Source: a virus. Taken from it: a stretch of DNA of 58,634 nucleotides. Below the pieces are notes generated by a model. That model searched no databases. It had not been told where the DNA came from and saw only the letters and a program-made list of their open reading frames with translations. Positions 13,748 through 20,393 of the stretch are shown piece by piece. The position numbers and the translations under genes are program-made. Numbering within the stretch: the stretch's first letter is position 1; each line of letters opens with the position of its first letter. Where the stretch lies: the IMG/VR virus record IMGVR_UViG_3300033552_000007, positions 1 to 58,634 of that record; one strand, written 5' to 3'.

Positions 13748-13986
13748 AAAATATTGAAGTAGCAATTTATGAACAAAATAACGAAGAAATAAAAGACATA
13801 GTTACTTTTGTTTTAGAGAAAAAAGGCATTACGTTAAAGGATTACGATATGGAAATTCTTAGTAAAAAACAGCGCCATCGCTTATTTTTAGCGGCAAAGT
13901 TGATGATGATTACTTTTGGCACGCCAGAAGAATTGGAAGAAGAATATCACCCATCGCCATTGTGTGATGGCTGCGGTCTTTTATAG
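13744..13986 (+). CDS. Hypothetical protein (80 aa)
   Basis: Acidic protein with a C-terminal CDGCGLL motif, so a possible metal site. Coupled to the previous gene (ATGA at 13744). No family recognised. Confidence 0.5.
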   Translation: MKNIEVAIYEQNNEEIKDIVTFVLEKKGITLKDYDMEILSKKQRHRLFLAAKLMMITFGTPEELEEEYHPSPLCDGCGLL

Positions 13987-14013
13987 CAATGTTGATAACG
14001 AGAGTAAAGCGGC

Positions 14014-14280
14014 ATGAAAGTATCTGAACGCTTGCACCTTGCCAAAGTGGCCGCGCTTGGTTGCATTATTTGCCAACGCCAAGCAGAAATCCATCATATC
14101 CGCCATGGCGTAGGTATGGGCCAGCGCAGTAAGCACGATAAAGCAATCCCACTATGCCCAGACCATCATCGTACAGGTGGCCACGGCGTAGCTTTGCATG
14201 CAGGGCAAAAAACGTTTGAGGCTAATTTTGGTACTGAATTACAACTTTTAGAAAAAACGATTGGATTAATTAATGTGTAG
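14014..14280 (+). CDS. Ref-like RecA-dependent HNH nuclease
   Basis: This 88-residue protein has CIICQ, then the IHHIRHG motif and LCPDHHRTGGHGVALH, a zinc-bound HNH arrangement matching the Ref (recombination enhancement function) family known from P1. P1 Ref cuts DNA within RecA-bound D-loops. It is shorter than P1 Ref and lacks its extended basic N-terminus. It overlaps the next gene by eight bases. Confidence 0.75.
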   Translation: MKVSERLHLAKVAALGCIICQRQAEIHHIRHGVGMGQRSKHDKAIPLCPDHHRTGGHGVALHAGQKTFEANFGTELQLLEKTIGLINV

Positions 14281-14659
14281 AGTAAACGACACCTCGCAAG
14301 ATTCAATCCCGATTCGCCGCGCTATTCTTGCGTTGCTAGACGGTAAGAAGTTAATCGGCAAAGACATTCACAAACAACTCAACACGCAAGACAGTTACAA
14401 CAGGTTTTCTTATCACATGGAAGTATTAGTAACAGCCGGCAACATTAAAAAAGACGGCAAACAGGGCAATAACTTTTTATATAAAGTGATAAACCCAGAT
14501 TATCAGCCTACTTTTTACGAAAAGGGCGATGAAGAGGAAAGTAGTGAGCCGTTAAGGATTGTTGGCAATAGAACAATTGTGTCATGTGACTACAAAGACA
14601 ATTCAATCACCAGGCAAAAGCATAGCCCGTGGATTGGTTCAAGTTTGGGGGGGTTATGA
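14273..14659 (+). CDS. Winged-helix-like hypothetical protein
   Basis: Residues 12-70 (PIRRAILALLDGKKLIGKDI...YHMEVLVTAGNIKKDG) fit a winged helix-turn-helix, so it is probably a DNA-binding regulator. The C-terminal half is polar with an acidic patch (GDEEESSEP). It overlaps the downstream nuclease start (ATGA). Confidence 0.55.
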   Translation: MCRVNDTSQDSIPIRRAILALLDGKKLIGKDIHKQLNTQDSYNRFSYHMEVLVTAGNIKKDGKQGNNFLYKVINPDYQPTFYEKGDEEESSEPLRIVGNRTIVSCDYKDNSITRQKHSPWIGSSLGGL

Positions 14660-15069
14660 TTATAGGAATTGATGCCGATTTTGTAGCAAGCGGCGTAGCT
14701 ACTCTTAACCAAGAATCTAAGCGCATTGAAATGACAAATTTAACGTTTGTTGAATTACTTTTGTACGTGAGAAAGCACAAGGACGATATTGCGTGCGTTT
14801 ACCTTGAGGCTGGCTGGCTGAACTTAAAGGCAAGCTGGCACGCGGCAAGCAATATGAGCGTGGCGGCAAAAATAGGCCGTAGCGTTGGACTTAATCACGC
14901 CACTGGCATTTTATTGCAACAGTGTATTGAGGCCGAGCAAATCAAGGTTGTATTGGTAAAACCCACAAAATCAAAGTTGGACGCTGGACAGTTTGCAAAA
15001 TTGACAGGCATTAAGACGCGCACTAATTCAGAAACGCGCGATGCCGCAATGCTTGTTTTCGGTAGATAA
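14656..15069 (+). CDS. RuvC-like (RNase H-fold) nuclease, putative Holliday-junction resolvase
   Basis: This 137-residue protein has the three acidic positions of a RuvC-like fold: Asp6 in IIGIDADF, Glu51 in VYLEAGW and Asp129 in TRDAAMLVFG. It occupies the place of RusA/Rap-type resolvases in the nin region and would resolve recombination or replication junctions before packaging. The start at 14656 follows GGGGGG and overlaps the upstream stop; 14629 is inside the previous gene. Confidence 0.7.
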   Translation: MIIGIDADFVASGVATLNQESKRIEMTNLTFVELLLYVRKHKDDIACVYLEAGWLNLKASWHAASNMSVAAKIGRSVGLNHATGILLQQCIEAEQIKVVLVKPTKSKLDAGQFAKLTGIKTRTNSETRDAAMLVFGR

Positions 15070-15085
15070 ATTACAGGGCCTATAA

Positions 15086-15526
15086 ATGAGTGAATATAAC
15101 AAAAAAGATATGCAGGATTTAATCAAGCGCCATTTAGATTGGCTTTACACGCGCCGATTTTACGCACCGCCGCAACAGGTTAATATCCTGGCAAGGCTTC
15201 AAGTAGACAGGCGCAGAAGCACTGAACCACCAGACGCGCGTAATGATTCAATGTGTGCGGCCTATAATTTAATAATTGAAGATGCAGCAAAATGTGACAC
15301 GGCTTACTTTAAAGCCTTTTTCTTTGTGTATTACAAAGATTTTCGCATTGATCCGCAAACAGGAAAGCCAACGCTTTTAAAGACGCTGGCTGATGAACTT
15401 GGAATTGATGCAAGCAGTGTGTACGACAGAGCAAAGATTGCAGCGACTTACTACTACAACCTTACAATTAAGCTGAATGACTTAAACGCTAAGTTGCAAA
15501 GAGAAGTAGAGGAATTTATTGACTAG
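15086..15526 (+). CDS. Q-like late transcription regulator (putative antiterminator)
   Basis: This is the last gene of the rightward early operon. Residues 100-127 (LLKTLADELGIDASSVYDRA) form a sigma-region-4-like helix-turn-helix, and the N-terminal part is basic with aromatic residues (WLYTRRFYAPP). Proteins of this size, HTH and position act as late activators or Q-type antiterminators. The late promoter with an adjacent terminator lies 1.5 kb downstream. The functional claim rests on context; no zinc-finger Q signature is seen. Confidence 0.55.
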   Translation: MSEYNKKDMQDLIKRHLDWLYTRRFYAPPQQVNILARLQVDRRRSTEPPDARNDSMCAAYNLIIEDAAKCDTAYFKAFFFVYYKDFRIDPQTGKPTLLKTLADELGIDASSVYDRAKIAATYYYNLTIKLNDLNAKLQREVEEFID

Positions 15527-15686
15527 GATTAGTATCTTCAAGCGTATTGCGCAACCAGCGCACGCCTAGCGCCTTTAGCTTTGCCCAATGAGCATCGCTA
15601 AGGCGTATGGTACGGTTAAGCGCTTTATCTTCTTTAATCGGTGCGCCAGCGTTAGGGCGTGCGCCGCCGCGTGGTTTAGTTGGCAT
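15516..15686 (-). CDS. Small DNA-binding-like protein ending the leftward mini-operon
   Basis: A 56-residue frame starts at 15686 and ends with TAA at 15516, convergent with and overlapping the Q-like gene by 11 bases. The sequence MPTKPRGGARPNAGAPIKED followed by RTIRLSDAHWAKLKALG is typical of phage and plasmid ribbon-helix-helix or HTH regulators with an 'RGGARPGAG' leader. As the terminal gene of a small operon it could be an autorepressor. Confidence 0.6.
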   Translation of the reverse strand: MPTKPRGGARPNAGAPIKEDKALNRTIRLSDAHWAKLKALGVRWLRNTLEDTNPSQ

Positions 15687-15975
15687 TTTTAATTTCTTTC
15701 AGAATCAATCTGCCTATGTTATCCCTAAATTTGTAAAAAGCGTTTTTATGTTCGTAAGCTTGAAGCATTAGCAATGTTGTTTTTTTACTTAACTCATTGC
15801 TTTCATGATCGAAATAAATCCTAAAATCATCTTGTATATCGAATACACCAAGAACCGAGCATACCGCCATGTAGTTGATAGATAAGTAATGCTTTTCGTT
15901 AGCCTCGCACCAATCCCAAACCTTACTCAAGCTTTTGTTTGAAAGCGCCACAAAGCGCTTTTCTTTATTGTCCAT
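15676..15975 (-). CDS. Hypothetical protein (99 aa)
   Basis: Mixed alpha/beta pattern with aromatic residues, starting MDNKEKRFVALSNKSLSKVW. It overlaps the downstream gene by 11 bases. No domain recognised. Part of the four-to-five-gene leftward unit between early and late regions. Confidence 0.55.
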   Translation of the reverse strand: MDNKEKRFVALSNKSLSKVWDWCEANEKHYLSINYMAVCSVLGVFDIQDDFRIYFDHESNELSKKTTLLMLQAYEHKNAFYKFRDNIGRLILKEIKNAN

Positions 15976-15984
15976 GATAATTCC

Positions 15985-16188
15985 TTATAAATTTAAGTCT
16001 GGTAAGATTTTAGCTAATGCTTGCAAGCCTTTTGACGCCTCGCATTGCGCCTCGTAGTTATCCATAAAGCCAGGATCAGTTGCATAGCGCAGTAGATTAG
16101 CAAGCGAAGTCATCGCAATTGAAACGGCCAGTAGCGTTTGGTCTGGTTCTGGCAATGCGTTTAAAGTTGGTTTTTGATTATCAGTCAT
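15985..16188 (-). CDS. Hypothetical protein (67 aa)
   Basis: The start at 16188 follows GGAG, just behind the previous stop (TAACATG). An upstream in-frame ATG at 16212 lies in the preceding gene. Helical, slightly acidic; residues 18-45 (LLAVSIAMTSLANLLRYATD) are amphipathic to hydrophobic. No domain recognised. Confidence 0.5.
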   Translation of the reverse strand: MTDNQKPTLNALPEPDQTLLAVSIAMTSLANLLRYATDPGFMDNYEAQCEASKGLQALAKILPDLNL

Positions 16189-16189
16189 G

Positions 16190-16414
16190 TTAATAAACTC
16201 CTGCTTCTGCATCTCTTATTAACTGCAAGCCACCTAAACCAAAGACATTTTCTAAAATATCCACATCATCATCTAAATCATGATTTCTAAGAATAGCTAA
16301 TATCCTTTCATTGCTTGGTTCTTCACTCATTAACGCGCTAGAATTGGCGTTGCTTTCTTTGATTTCGTTGATAATCTGTGTAAGTATTTTGTTCATTGCT
16401 TCTGTGTGTGTCAT
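16190..16414 (-). CDS. Small acidic protein (74 aa)
   Basis: The start at 16414 is preceded by AAGGGAAC; 16441 is possible but has no ribosome site. The product is strongly acidic (for example HDLDDDVDILENVFG), a property shared with many DNA-mimic inhibitors. No family recognised. Confidence 0.5.
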   Translation of the reverse strand: MTHTEAMNKILTQIINEIKESNANSSALMSEEPSNERILAILRNHDLDDDVDILENVFGLGGLQLIRDAEAGVY

Positions 16415-16441
16415 GATGTTCCCTTCTTTTGTGTTAATCAT

Positions 16442-16639
16442 TTAGGCAGCTCTGAAATAACGGCCACATTCAGTACCAAGAACGCCATTCATATCAAGTT
16501 CACCATAAATCATAGGCAGTTCGTTAATATTAATTTCAATTGCATCAAATGGCTTAAATTCTTCACGTTGAGTAAATACTGATTTGTTTGAAATAATGTA
16601 GTTATCAGTACCGTTCCAAACAATTTTAGTGTTAGTCAT
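16442..16639 (-). CDS. Hypothetical protein, first gene of the leftward mini-operon (65 aa)
   Basis: The start at 16639 follows GGAG. Beta-rich, acidic protein (residues 31-50 FDAIEININELPMIYGELD). It is promoter-proximal, so it should be the most highly expressed of this unit. No domain recognised. Confidence 0.55.
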   Translation of the reverse strand: MTNTKIVWNGTDNYIISNKSVFTQREEFKPFDAIEININELPMIYGELDMNGVLGTECGRYFRAA

Positions 16640-16686
16640 TTTAGTATCTCCATTTTGGCTTGCGTGATTGCTTACCTGATGTAGCT

Positions 16687-16714
16687 ATAATATACCTACT
16701 ATTGAATAATGCAA
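16687..16714 (-). promoter_or_regulatory. Candidate promoter of the leftward mini-operon
   Basis: On the minus strand TTGCAT (16709-16714) and TATTAT (16687-16692) are 16 bases apart, directed at the 16639 start. A TTGACA (16715-16720) also lies nearby, but 20 bases from the closest good -10. Confidence 0.4.
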
Positions 16715-16727
16715 TGTCAATTATCAA
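16701..16727. promoter_or_regulatory. Inverted repeat over the mini-operon promoter
   Basis: ATTGAATAAT and ATTATCAAT are inverted copies differing by one inserted base, separated by eight bases and covering the likely -35 region. Plausible operator for the small DNA-binding protein encoded last in the same operon. Confidence 0.45.
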
Positions 16728-16874
16728 TATAAGTTGAATAAATTAGTCATTGTTGTTTTTTAGGATAAAAACCCAATAAAAAGGCTTCCTAAAATTCAGA
16801 AATATTTGATATGATGTTGAAAACGTGGGATCTAAGACTACGTTTTTTGTGTTAATCCTTCCCAGAGCTAATTT

Positions 16875-16899
16875 GCCCCGATGTTTGGGGCGTTTTTTT
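16875..16899 (+). terminator. Intrinsic terminator T1
   Basis: GCCCC, a 7-base loop and GGGGC are followed by C/G and seven T (16893-16899). It directly precedes RNA element 1. Confidence 0.75.
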
Positions 16900-16906
16900 G
16901 GGGATT

Positions 16907-16982
16907 GCGCTAAGAAGTAAGATTATTAGGCATTATTGGCAAGACACGCCGGAATTTCGGTAATAATCTTACTTATTAGTGT
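16907..16982 (+). ncRNA. Structured RNA element 1 (long stem)
   Basis: GCGCTAA (16907-16913), a mismatch, and the 14-base arm AAGTAAGATTATTA (16915-16928) pair with TAATAATCTTACTT (16961-16974), a mismatch, and TTAGTGT (16976-16982). The result is a 21-bp stem closed by a 32-base loop that can itself fold. Element 2 repeats the same architecture with different sequence. The strand is inferred from the G-U pairs and neighbouring terminators. Confidence 0.65.
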
Positions 16983-16987
16983 TTTTG

Positions 16988-17017
16988 TTATTTCATTTGA
17001 TTAAACTTTGGTATAAT
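16988..17017 (+). promoter_or_regulatory. Late promoter (PR'-like, extended -10)
   Basis: TGG-TATAAT (17009-17017) is a consensus extended -10 element; the -35 (TTATTT, 16988-16993, 18-base spacer) is weak. An intrinsic terminator lies about 75 bases downstream, so without antitermination only a short RNA would form, as at lambda PR'. It is the only strong promoter seen before the holin-to-endolysin operon. Confidence 0.7.
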
Positions 17018-17062
17018 ATTTAACAGTGTTATTCCGTCTAGTCTGAAATATGACTTGGCAAC

Positions 17063-17099
17063 AAGCCCTCATACGAGTCCAATCGTATTTGGGCTTTTT
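17063..17099 (+). terminator. Intrinsic terminator T2 just after the late promoter
   Basis: AAGCCC and ATACGA pair with TCGTAT and GGGCTT around a small internal loop (TC/TT), with loop GTCCAA and TTTTTC after the stem. It lies about 75 bases from the predicted start site, giving the late promoter the PR'-tR' layout. Confidence 0.85.
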
Positions 17100-17110
17100 C
17101 TTTTGAGATT

Positions 17111-17232
17111 GCATTAAGAAGTATGGTCGTTGAATGGTATAGAGTGCTGGAGTAATTCAGTTCTGCGCTAATCAATCTGTTCGCTACTGGAAACCGAGAG
17201 CCAGTCAAAACAATGGCCATACTTGTTAGTGT
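17111..17232 (+). ncRNA. Structured RNA element 2 (long stem, paralogue of element 1)
   Basis: GCATTAA (17111-17117), a mismatch, and AAGTATGGTCGTTG (17119-17132) pair with CAATGGCCATACTT (17211-17224), a mismatch, and TTAGTGT (17226-17232). Length, mismatch position and flanks (GATTGC before, GTGT after) equal those of element 1. The paired sequence has changed in a compensatory way. The 78-base loop contains further hairpins such as CTGG...CCAG. Confidence 0.7.
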
Positions 17233-17247
17233 AGCGATATAAATTAA

Positions 17248-17330
17248 GTGGCGAGTTAGTTCAAAGCTTAGAATAACAATCTTAATGATTGTGGGTTGGG
17301 GGCGCAGTTCCGAACTCCCTACATGCCACC
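17248..17330 (+). ncRNA. tRNA-like cloverleaf
   Basis: A cloverleaf can be drawn. It has an acceptor-like stem of 17248-17256 with 17321-17329 (GTGGCGAGT, one mismatch), T8-A9 as TA, a D-stem GTTC/GAAT, and an anticodon arm ACAAT-CTTAATG-ATTGT (U33 present, 'anticodon' TAA). The T-stem GGGGG/CTCCC has a 12-base loop ending TTCCGAA. The long acceptor stem, enlarged T-loop and missing D-loop GG make it an unlikely functional tRNA. It may be a tRNA relic or mimic inside a larger RNA. Confidence 0.5.
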
Positions 17331-17374
17331 GTTAAACGCGGATAGATTTATAAACAGGAACACACTAACAAAAG

Positions 17375-17403
17375 AAGCTCATTCTTAACGGAATGGGCTT
17401 TTT
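17375..17403 (+). terminator. Intrinsic terminator T3
   Basis: AAGCTCATTC and GAATGGGCTT pair over ten positions (one G-U) with loop TTAACG, followed by T5. It would end a transcript of roughly 380 nt from the late promoter if T2 is passed. Confidence 0.75.
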
Positions 17404-17473
17404 GCATTTTCACGCATACAGATTGCACCCAAAGAAGCTCGCGCAAGCGGATAAGAGTAAGGGGTAAACAATT

Positions 17474-17542
17474 ATGTCTGATACACAAAGACAGTCTGTA
17501 GCCGTGAGAGTGACACCCGCTATTCACACCATTGATGATTGA
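17474..17542 (+). CDS. Possible leader peptide (22 aa)
   Basis: A 22-codon frame with a good AAGGGG ribosome site ten bases upstream, starting MSDTQRQSVAVRVTP. It lies between T3 and the holin. No homologue recognised; it may be chance. Confidence 0.3.
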   Translation: MSDTQRQSVAVRVTPAIHTIDD

Positions 17543-17651
17543 GCCGCGCCCAAAAAGCAGGGGAGTAATCACGGTCGTATATTTACGACACACAAGAATA
17601 GCCACGCTTAACCGCTTCTCTCTTCAACAAATTTAATAAGAAAGGCAACAC

Positions 17652-18041
17652 ATGGCTTCACCAGTAGAAAGCGGCGAAGCCGTGACAACATTAGCAGTAG
17701 CAGTAGCCGCGCCTAGCCTGGCTTTGCTATTCACGGCTTGGCCTTTCGGTATTGCCTTTATCGCAAGCTGTGTAGCACTGATCTATGTAGTGCGCATGGA
17801 CTTAGATATTGCGGTAAAGAATATTATCGGCAGCACGCTAATTGGCGGCGCCATTTCACAATTAACCGCTATACCGGTATTGGCGATCATTAAACAAACG
17901 CGCCCAGAGCTTTTAAATTGGGCCGAAAACGCACAAATGCCGATGACAGCGATACTTGCCATCATTATTGGCTTATTGGCGCAACAGCTAATGCCTAAAA
18001 TATTAAACCGCTTAGGTAAAGTGGTGGACGGGGATAAGTGA
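17652..18041 (+). CDS. Holin-like membrane protein
   Basis: This 129-residue protein is the first of the late operon. It has membrane segments at about 13-47 (one or two helices), 57-80 and 96-114 and a charged C-terminus (LGKVVDGDK), as in multi-pass phage holins. It would open the inner membrane to release the endolysin encoded at the other end of the late operon (142-624). The ribosome site is AGAAAGG. An antiholin or other membrane role is possible. Confidence 0.65.
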   Translation: MASPVESGEAVTTLAVAVAAPSLALLFTAWPFGIAFIASCVALIYVVRMDLDIAVKNIIGSTLIGGAISQLTAIPVLAIIKQTRPELLNWAENAQMPMTAILAIIIGLLAQQLMPKILNRLGKVVDGDK

Positions 18042-18042
18042 A

Positions 18043-18375
18043 ATGTTACTTACGTTATCAAAGCTTCTAATTTATGCGTCTTTACTCTTGCTTGCTTTTG
18101 GTTGCATCCAGACAGCCAATAAAATGAATAAAAGCTCTTGTGCATGCGAACGCCACGGAATGGCTGCAGTGATTGTTGGTTGTACCACTTTCTACCTCGC
18201 TTTATTTTACAACTTAACGCGAGAATATCTCATTCTTTCTTTAGTGCCGCTAATATCTGGCATTGCGCTTTGGTTGATTGTCAGCGATCCAAGTTCGCAT
18301 CATAAGTTCGATAAGATCGCTACTGACCTAAAAATGCGCGCAATCATGGCGCTAGAACTGATTAAAAAACTATGA
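18043..18375 (+). CDS. Small multi-pass membrane protein (possible holin partner)
   Basis: This 110-residue protein has three predicted helices (about 6-22, 41-60 and 64-80) and a short cytoplasmic tail. It begins one base after the holin-like gene and overlaps terS (ATGA). Two consecutive membrane proteins before the terminase suggest a holin/antiholin pair. Confidence 0.5.
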   Translation: MLLTLSKLLIYASLLLLAFGCIQTANKMNKSSCACERHGMAAVIVGCTTFYLALFYNLTREYLILSLVPLISGIALWLIVSDPSSHHKFDKIATDLKMRAIMALELIKKL

Positions 18376-18971
18376 CTGATACTAGGGTATTGGCTAAATC
18401 AAAAGAAATGGCTGAAAAAGTAAAGAAATTGAAAGTGGCGCCAAAGCAGAACAATAAAGGCGAATTACAACTTACTGGTAGAGCAAGTTCTTACACTCTT
18501 GAAATTGGTAATGCTATCTGTGAACAAATTGCAAACGGCGTAAGTTTACGCAAAATTTGCATGGCAGAAACAATGCCTGGAGCTTCAAGTGTATTCAGAT
18601 GGTTGAATGAGAATGTTAGCTTTCGGGAGCAATACGCGCGCGCCAAGGAAGAACAAGCTGAAACGCTGGCAGAAGAGATTATCGAGATTGCAGACGATTC
18701 AGCAAATGACACTTACATTGACGATAACGGAAATGTAAGAACAGACAATGAAGTTGTTGCACGTTCCCGCTTAAAAGTTGAAGCGCGTAAATGGGTAGCA
18801 TCAAAATTAAAACCGCATAAATACGGGGATTCAATCAATTTAAACCATTCTGGCAAGGTAGACCTAACTAATGAACAACTTGAATCTAAGCTTGCTCAGT
18901 TATTCAGAAAAGCAGGAATTACTGGCGCTGATGGAGTTGAAGAAATACCGGGCGGATCGACTAAAGATTAA
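18372..18971 (+). CDS. terS: Terminase small subunit
   Basis: This 199-residue protein has an HTH near residues 45-75 (ICEQIANGVSLRKIC ... ASSVFRWLNEN) and the helical REQYARAKEEQAETLAEEII segment. The LKVEARKWVASKLKPHKYGD block is a hallmark of one phage TerS family. It recognises the packaging site and recruits the large subunit. It overlaps the next gene by 101 bases, unusually long. Confidence 0.85.
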   Translation: MTDTRVLAKSKEMAEKVKKLKVAPKQNNKGELQLTGRASSYTLEIGNAICEQIANGVSLRKICMAETMPGASSVFRWLNENVSFREQYARAKEEQAETLAEEIIEIADDSANDTYIDDNGNVRTDNEVVARSRLKVEARKWVASKLKPHKYGDSINLNHSGKVDLTNEQLESKLAQLFRKAGITGADGVEEIPGGSTKD

Positions 18972-19605
18972 AACCTTCTTTCAAGATGAAGGTGATTTTG
19001 GCCGTGCTAACTATCCAAAGCAGATGGAGTTCTTTGAAGCTGGCGATAAATATCGTGAGCGTTGTTTCATGGCTGGCAATCGAGTTGGTAAAACAATCGC
19101 AGGCGCTTTTGAGGTTACATCGCATTTAACAGGCGATTATCCGCATTGGTGGCTTGGTTATTACTTTGATCGTCCGATTAGAGCATGGGCCGCAGGCAAG
19201 ACGAACGAAACCACACGCGATATTGTGCAAGAAAAACTACTGGGCCAAGTGATTGGTTCTGGCCCAACAAAAGGCGTAAGCGGCACTGGCATGATACCAG
19301 GTGACTTAATCGGTGATATTAACTGGAAGCAGGGCGTACCTGATTTAGTTGATAACGTGATGATTAAGCATGTAAGCGGCGAATGGTCTATGTTGGGTTT
19401 TAAGAGTTATCAGCAAGGCCGTGGTTCATTTGAAGGCACCGAGCAAGATTTTATCTGGCTGGATGAAGAGCCGCCAATGGACGTTTACGGCGAATGTTTA
19501 ATAAGAACTGCCACTACAAACGGCAGGATTGTACTGACATTTACTCCGCTTGAAGGCATGAGCGAAACCGTGATGCAGTTTATACCGCAAGGCGTAGCTA
19601 CTTAA
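18871..19605 (+). CDS. terL: Terminase large subunit, ATPase half (split TerL)
   Basis: This 244-residue protein holds the packaging ATPase: Walker A AGNRVGKT (68-75) and Walker B FIWLDEE (194-200) with the catalytic Glu, then the coupling motif LTFTPLEGM (222-230). It stops (TAA at 19603-19605) exactly where the linker to the nuclease begins in normal TerL proteins. The next gene starts in the -1 frame at TAATG. The start at 18871 is favoured because the segment before residue 30 resembles TerL N-termini, though it overlaps terS; 18930 is an alternative. Confidence 0.85.
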   Translation: MNNLNLSLLSYSEKQELLALMELKKYRADRLKIKTFFQDEGDFGRANYPKQMEFFEAGDKYRERCFMAGNRVGKTIAGAFEVTSHLTGDYPHWWLGYYFDRPIRAWAAGKTNETTRDIVQEKLLGQVIGSGPTKGVSGTGMIPGDLIGDINWKQGVPDLVDNVMIKHVSGEWSMLGFKSYQQGRGSFEGTEQDFIWLDEEPPMDVYGECLIRTATTNGRIVLTFTPLEGMSETVMQFIPQGVAT

Positions 19606-20393
19606 TGCCACACGTTACGAGTTCCCGCTATTTAGTAATGGCGGGTTGGGATGATATTCCCCATTTAGACGCAACGGTTAAGCGTGAGCTGCTAGATTCA
19701 ACCCCCGCTTATTTGCGCGATGCCCGTTCAAAAGGCGTCCCGACTTTAGGTAGTGGGCGCATTTTTACCGTTTCAGAAGAATTAATTAGCGTACTAGCGT
19801 TTGCAATCCCTAAGCACTGGCTTAGGATAAATGCGATTGACTTTGGTTGGGATCACCCATTCGGTTCTGTATGGATGGCCTATGATCGCGACACAGACAC
19901 GATGTATGTAACGGATACTTACCGTATGCGTGAATCAACCCCTGTTATCCATGCGGCCGCGATTAAGCCGCGTGGTGAGTGGATTCCAGTTGCTTGGCCG
20001 CATGATGGATTACAAAGCGAAAAAGGCAGTGGAATAGTATTGCAAAGGCAATATCGTGAACAAGGCTTGAATATGCTGGCCAATCATGCGCAATTTGTAC
20101 CAGAAGGCGCAGACGGTGAAACAAGAACTAGCCGCACATCGGTTGAGGCTGGATTGATTGGCATGCTGGATATGATGCAAACAGGCCGCTTTAAAGTGTT
20201 TAGCCATTTGAATGACTGGTTTGAAGAGTATCGCATTTACCACCGCAAAGACGGCAAGGTTGTTAAGTTGATGGATGACTTACTTTCTGCCACTCGATAC
20301 GGCTACATGACGATCAAGCAACACGGCGAAATTGAGCCGAAAGAAAAATTTAAAGCAATACCCCGAAGATTCTCATGGAAAGCAGGCGGTTAA
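19605..20393 (+). CDS. terL: Terminase large subunit, nuclease half (split TerL)
   Basis: This 262-residue protein has the RNase H-like nuclease of TerL: Asp79 in AIDFGWDHP, Asp134 in WPHDG and Asp224/225 in MDDLLSATRYGYM. Its first 60 residues (RYLVMAGWDDIPHL ... RDARSKGVPTLGSG) match the stretch that follows the ATPase in intact TerL. The start overlaps the ATPase stop (TAATG), so translation is probably coupled. The two halves would have to associate at the motor. Confidence 0.85.
   Translation: MPHVTSSRYLVMAGWDDIPHLDATVKRELLDSTPAYLRDARSKGVPTLGSGRIFTVSEELISVLAFAIPKHWLRINAIDFGWDHPFGSVWMAYDRDTDTMYVTDTYRMRESTPVIHAAAIKPRGEWIPVAWPHDGLQSEKGSGIVLQRQYREQGLNMLANHAQFVPEGADGETRTSRTSVEAGLIGMLDMMQTGRFKVFSHLNDWFEEYRIYHRKDGKVVKLMDDLLSATRYGYMTIKQHGEIEPKEKFKAIPRRFSWKAGG

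Larger units (their letters stand above)
16640..17651. other. 1-kb gene-free regulatory and structured-RNA region
   Basis: No convincing protein gene longer than about 22 codons fits here. The region holds, left to right: the promoter and inverted repeat of the leftward mini-operon; hairpins at 16758-16794 and 16820-16848 (AAAACGT/ACGTTTT plus T-run); terminator T1; RNA stem element 1; the late promoter; terminator T2; RNA stem element 2; a tRNA-like cloverleaf; terminator T3; a possible 22-codon leader; and the inverted repeat GTCGT-ATATTT-ACGAC (17574-17589). Confidence 0.8.

Noticed and set aside
17038-17605. Two minus-strand reading frames (17038-17220 and 17348-17605)
   Set aside because: They lack ribosome sites, have unusual composition and run antisense through the terminators and structured RNA elements.
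19590-19610. Programmed -1 frameshift in terL
   Set aside because: No X-XXY-YYZ slippery heptamer or clear downstream stimulator; a stop-restart at TAATG with a valid ATG is simpler, though sequencing error is not excluded.
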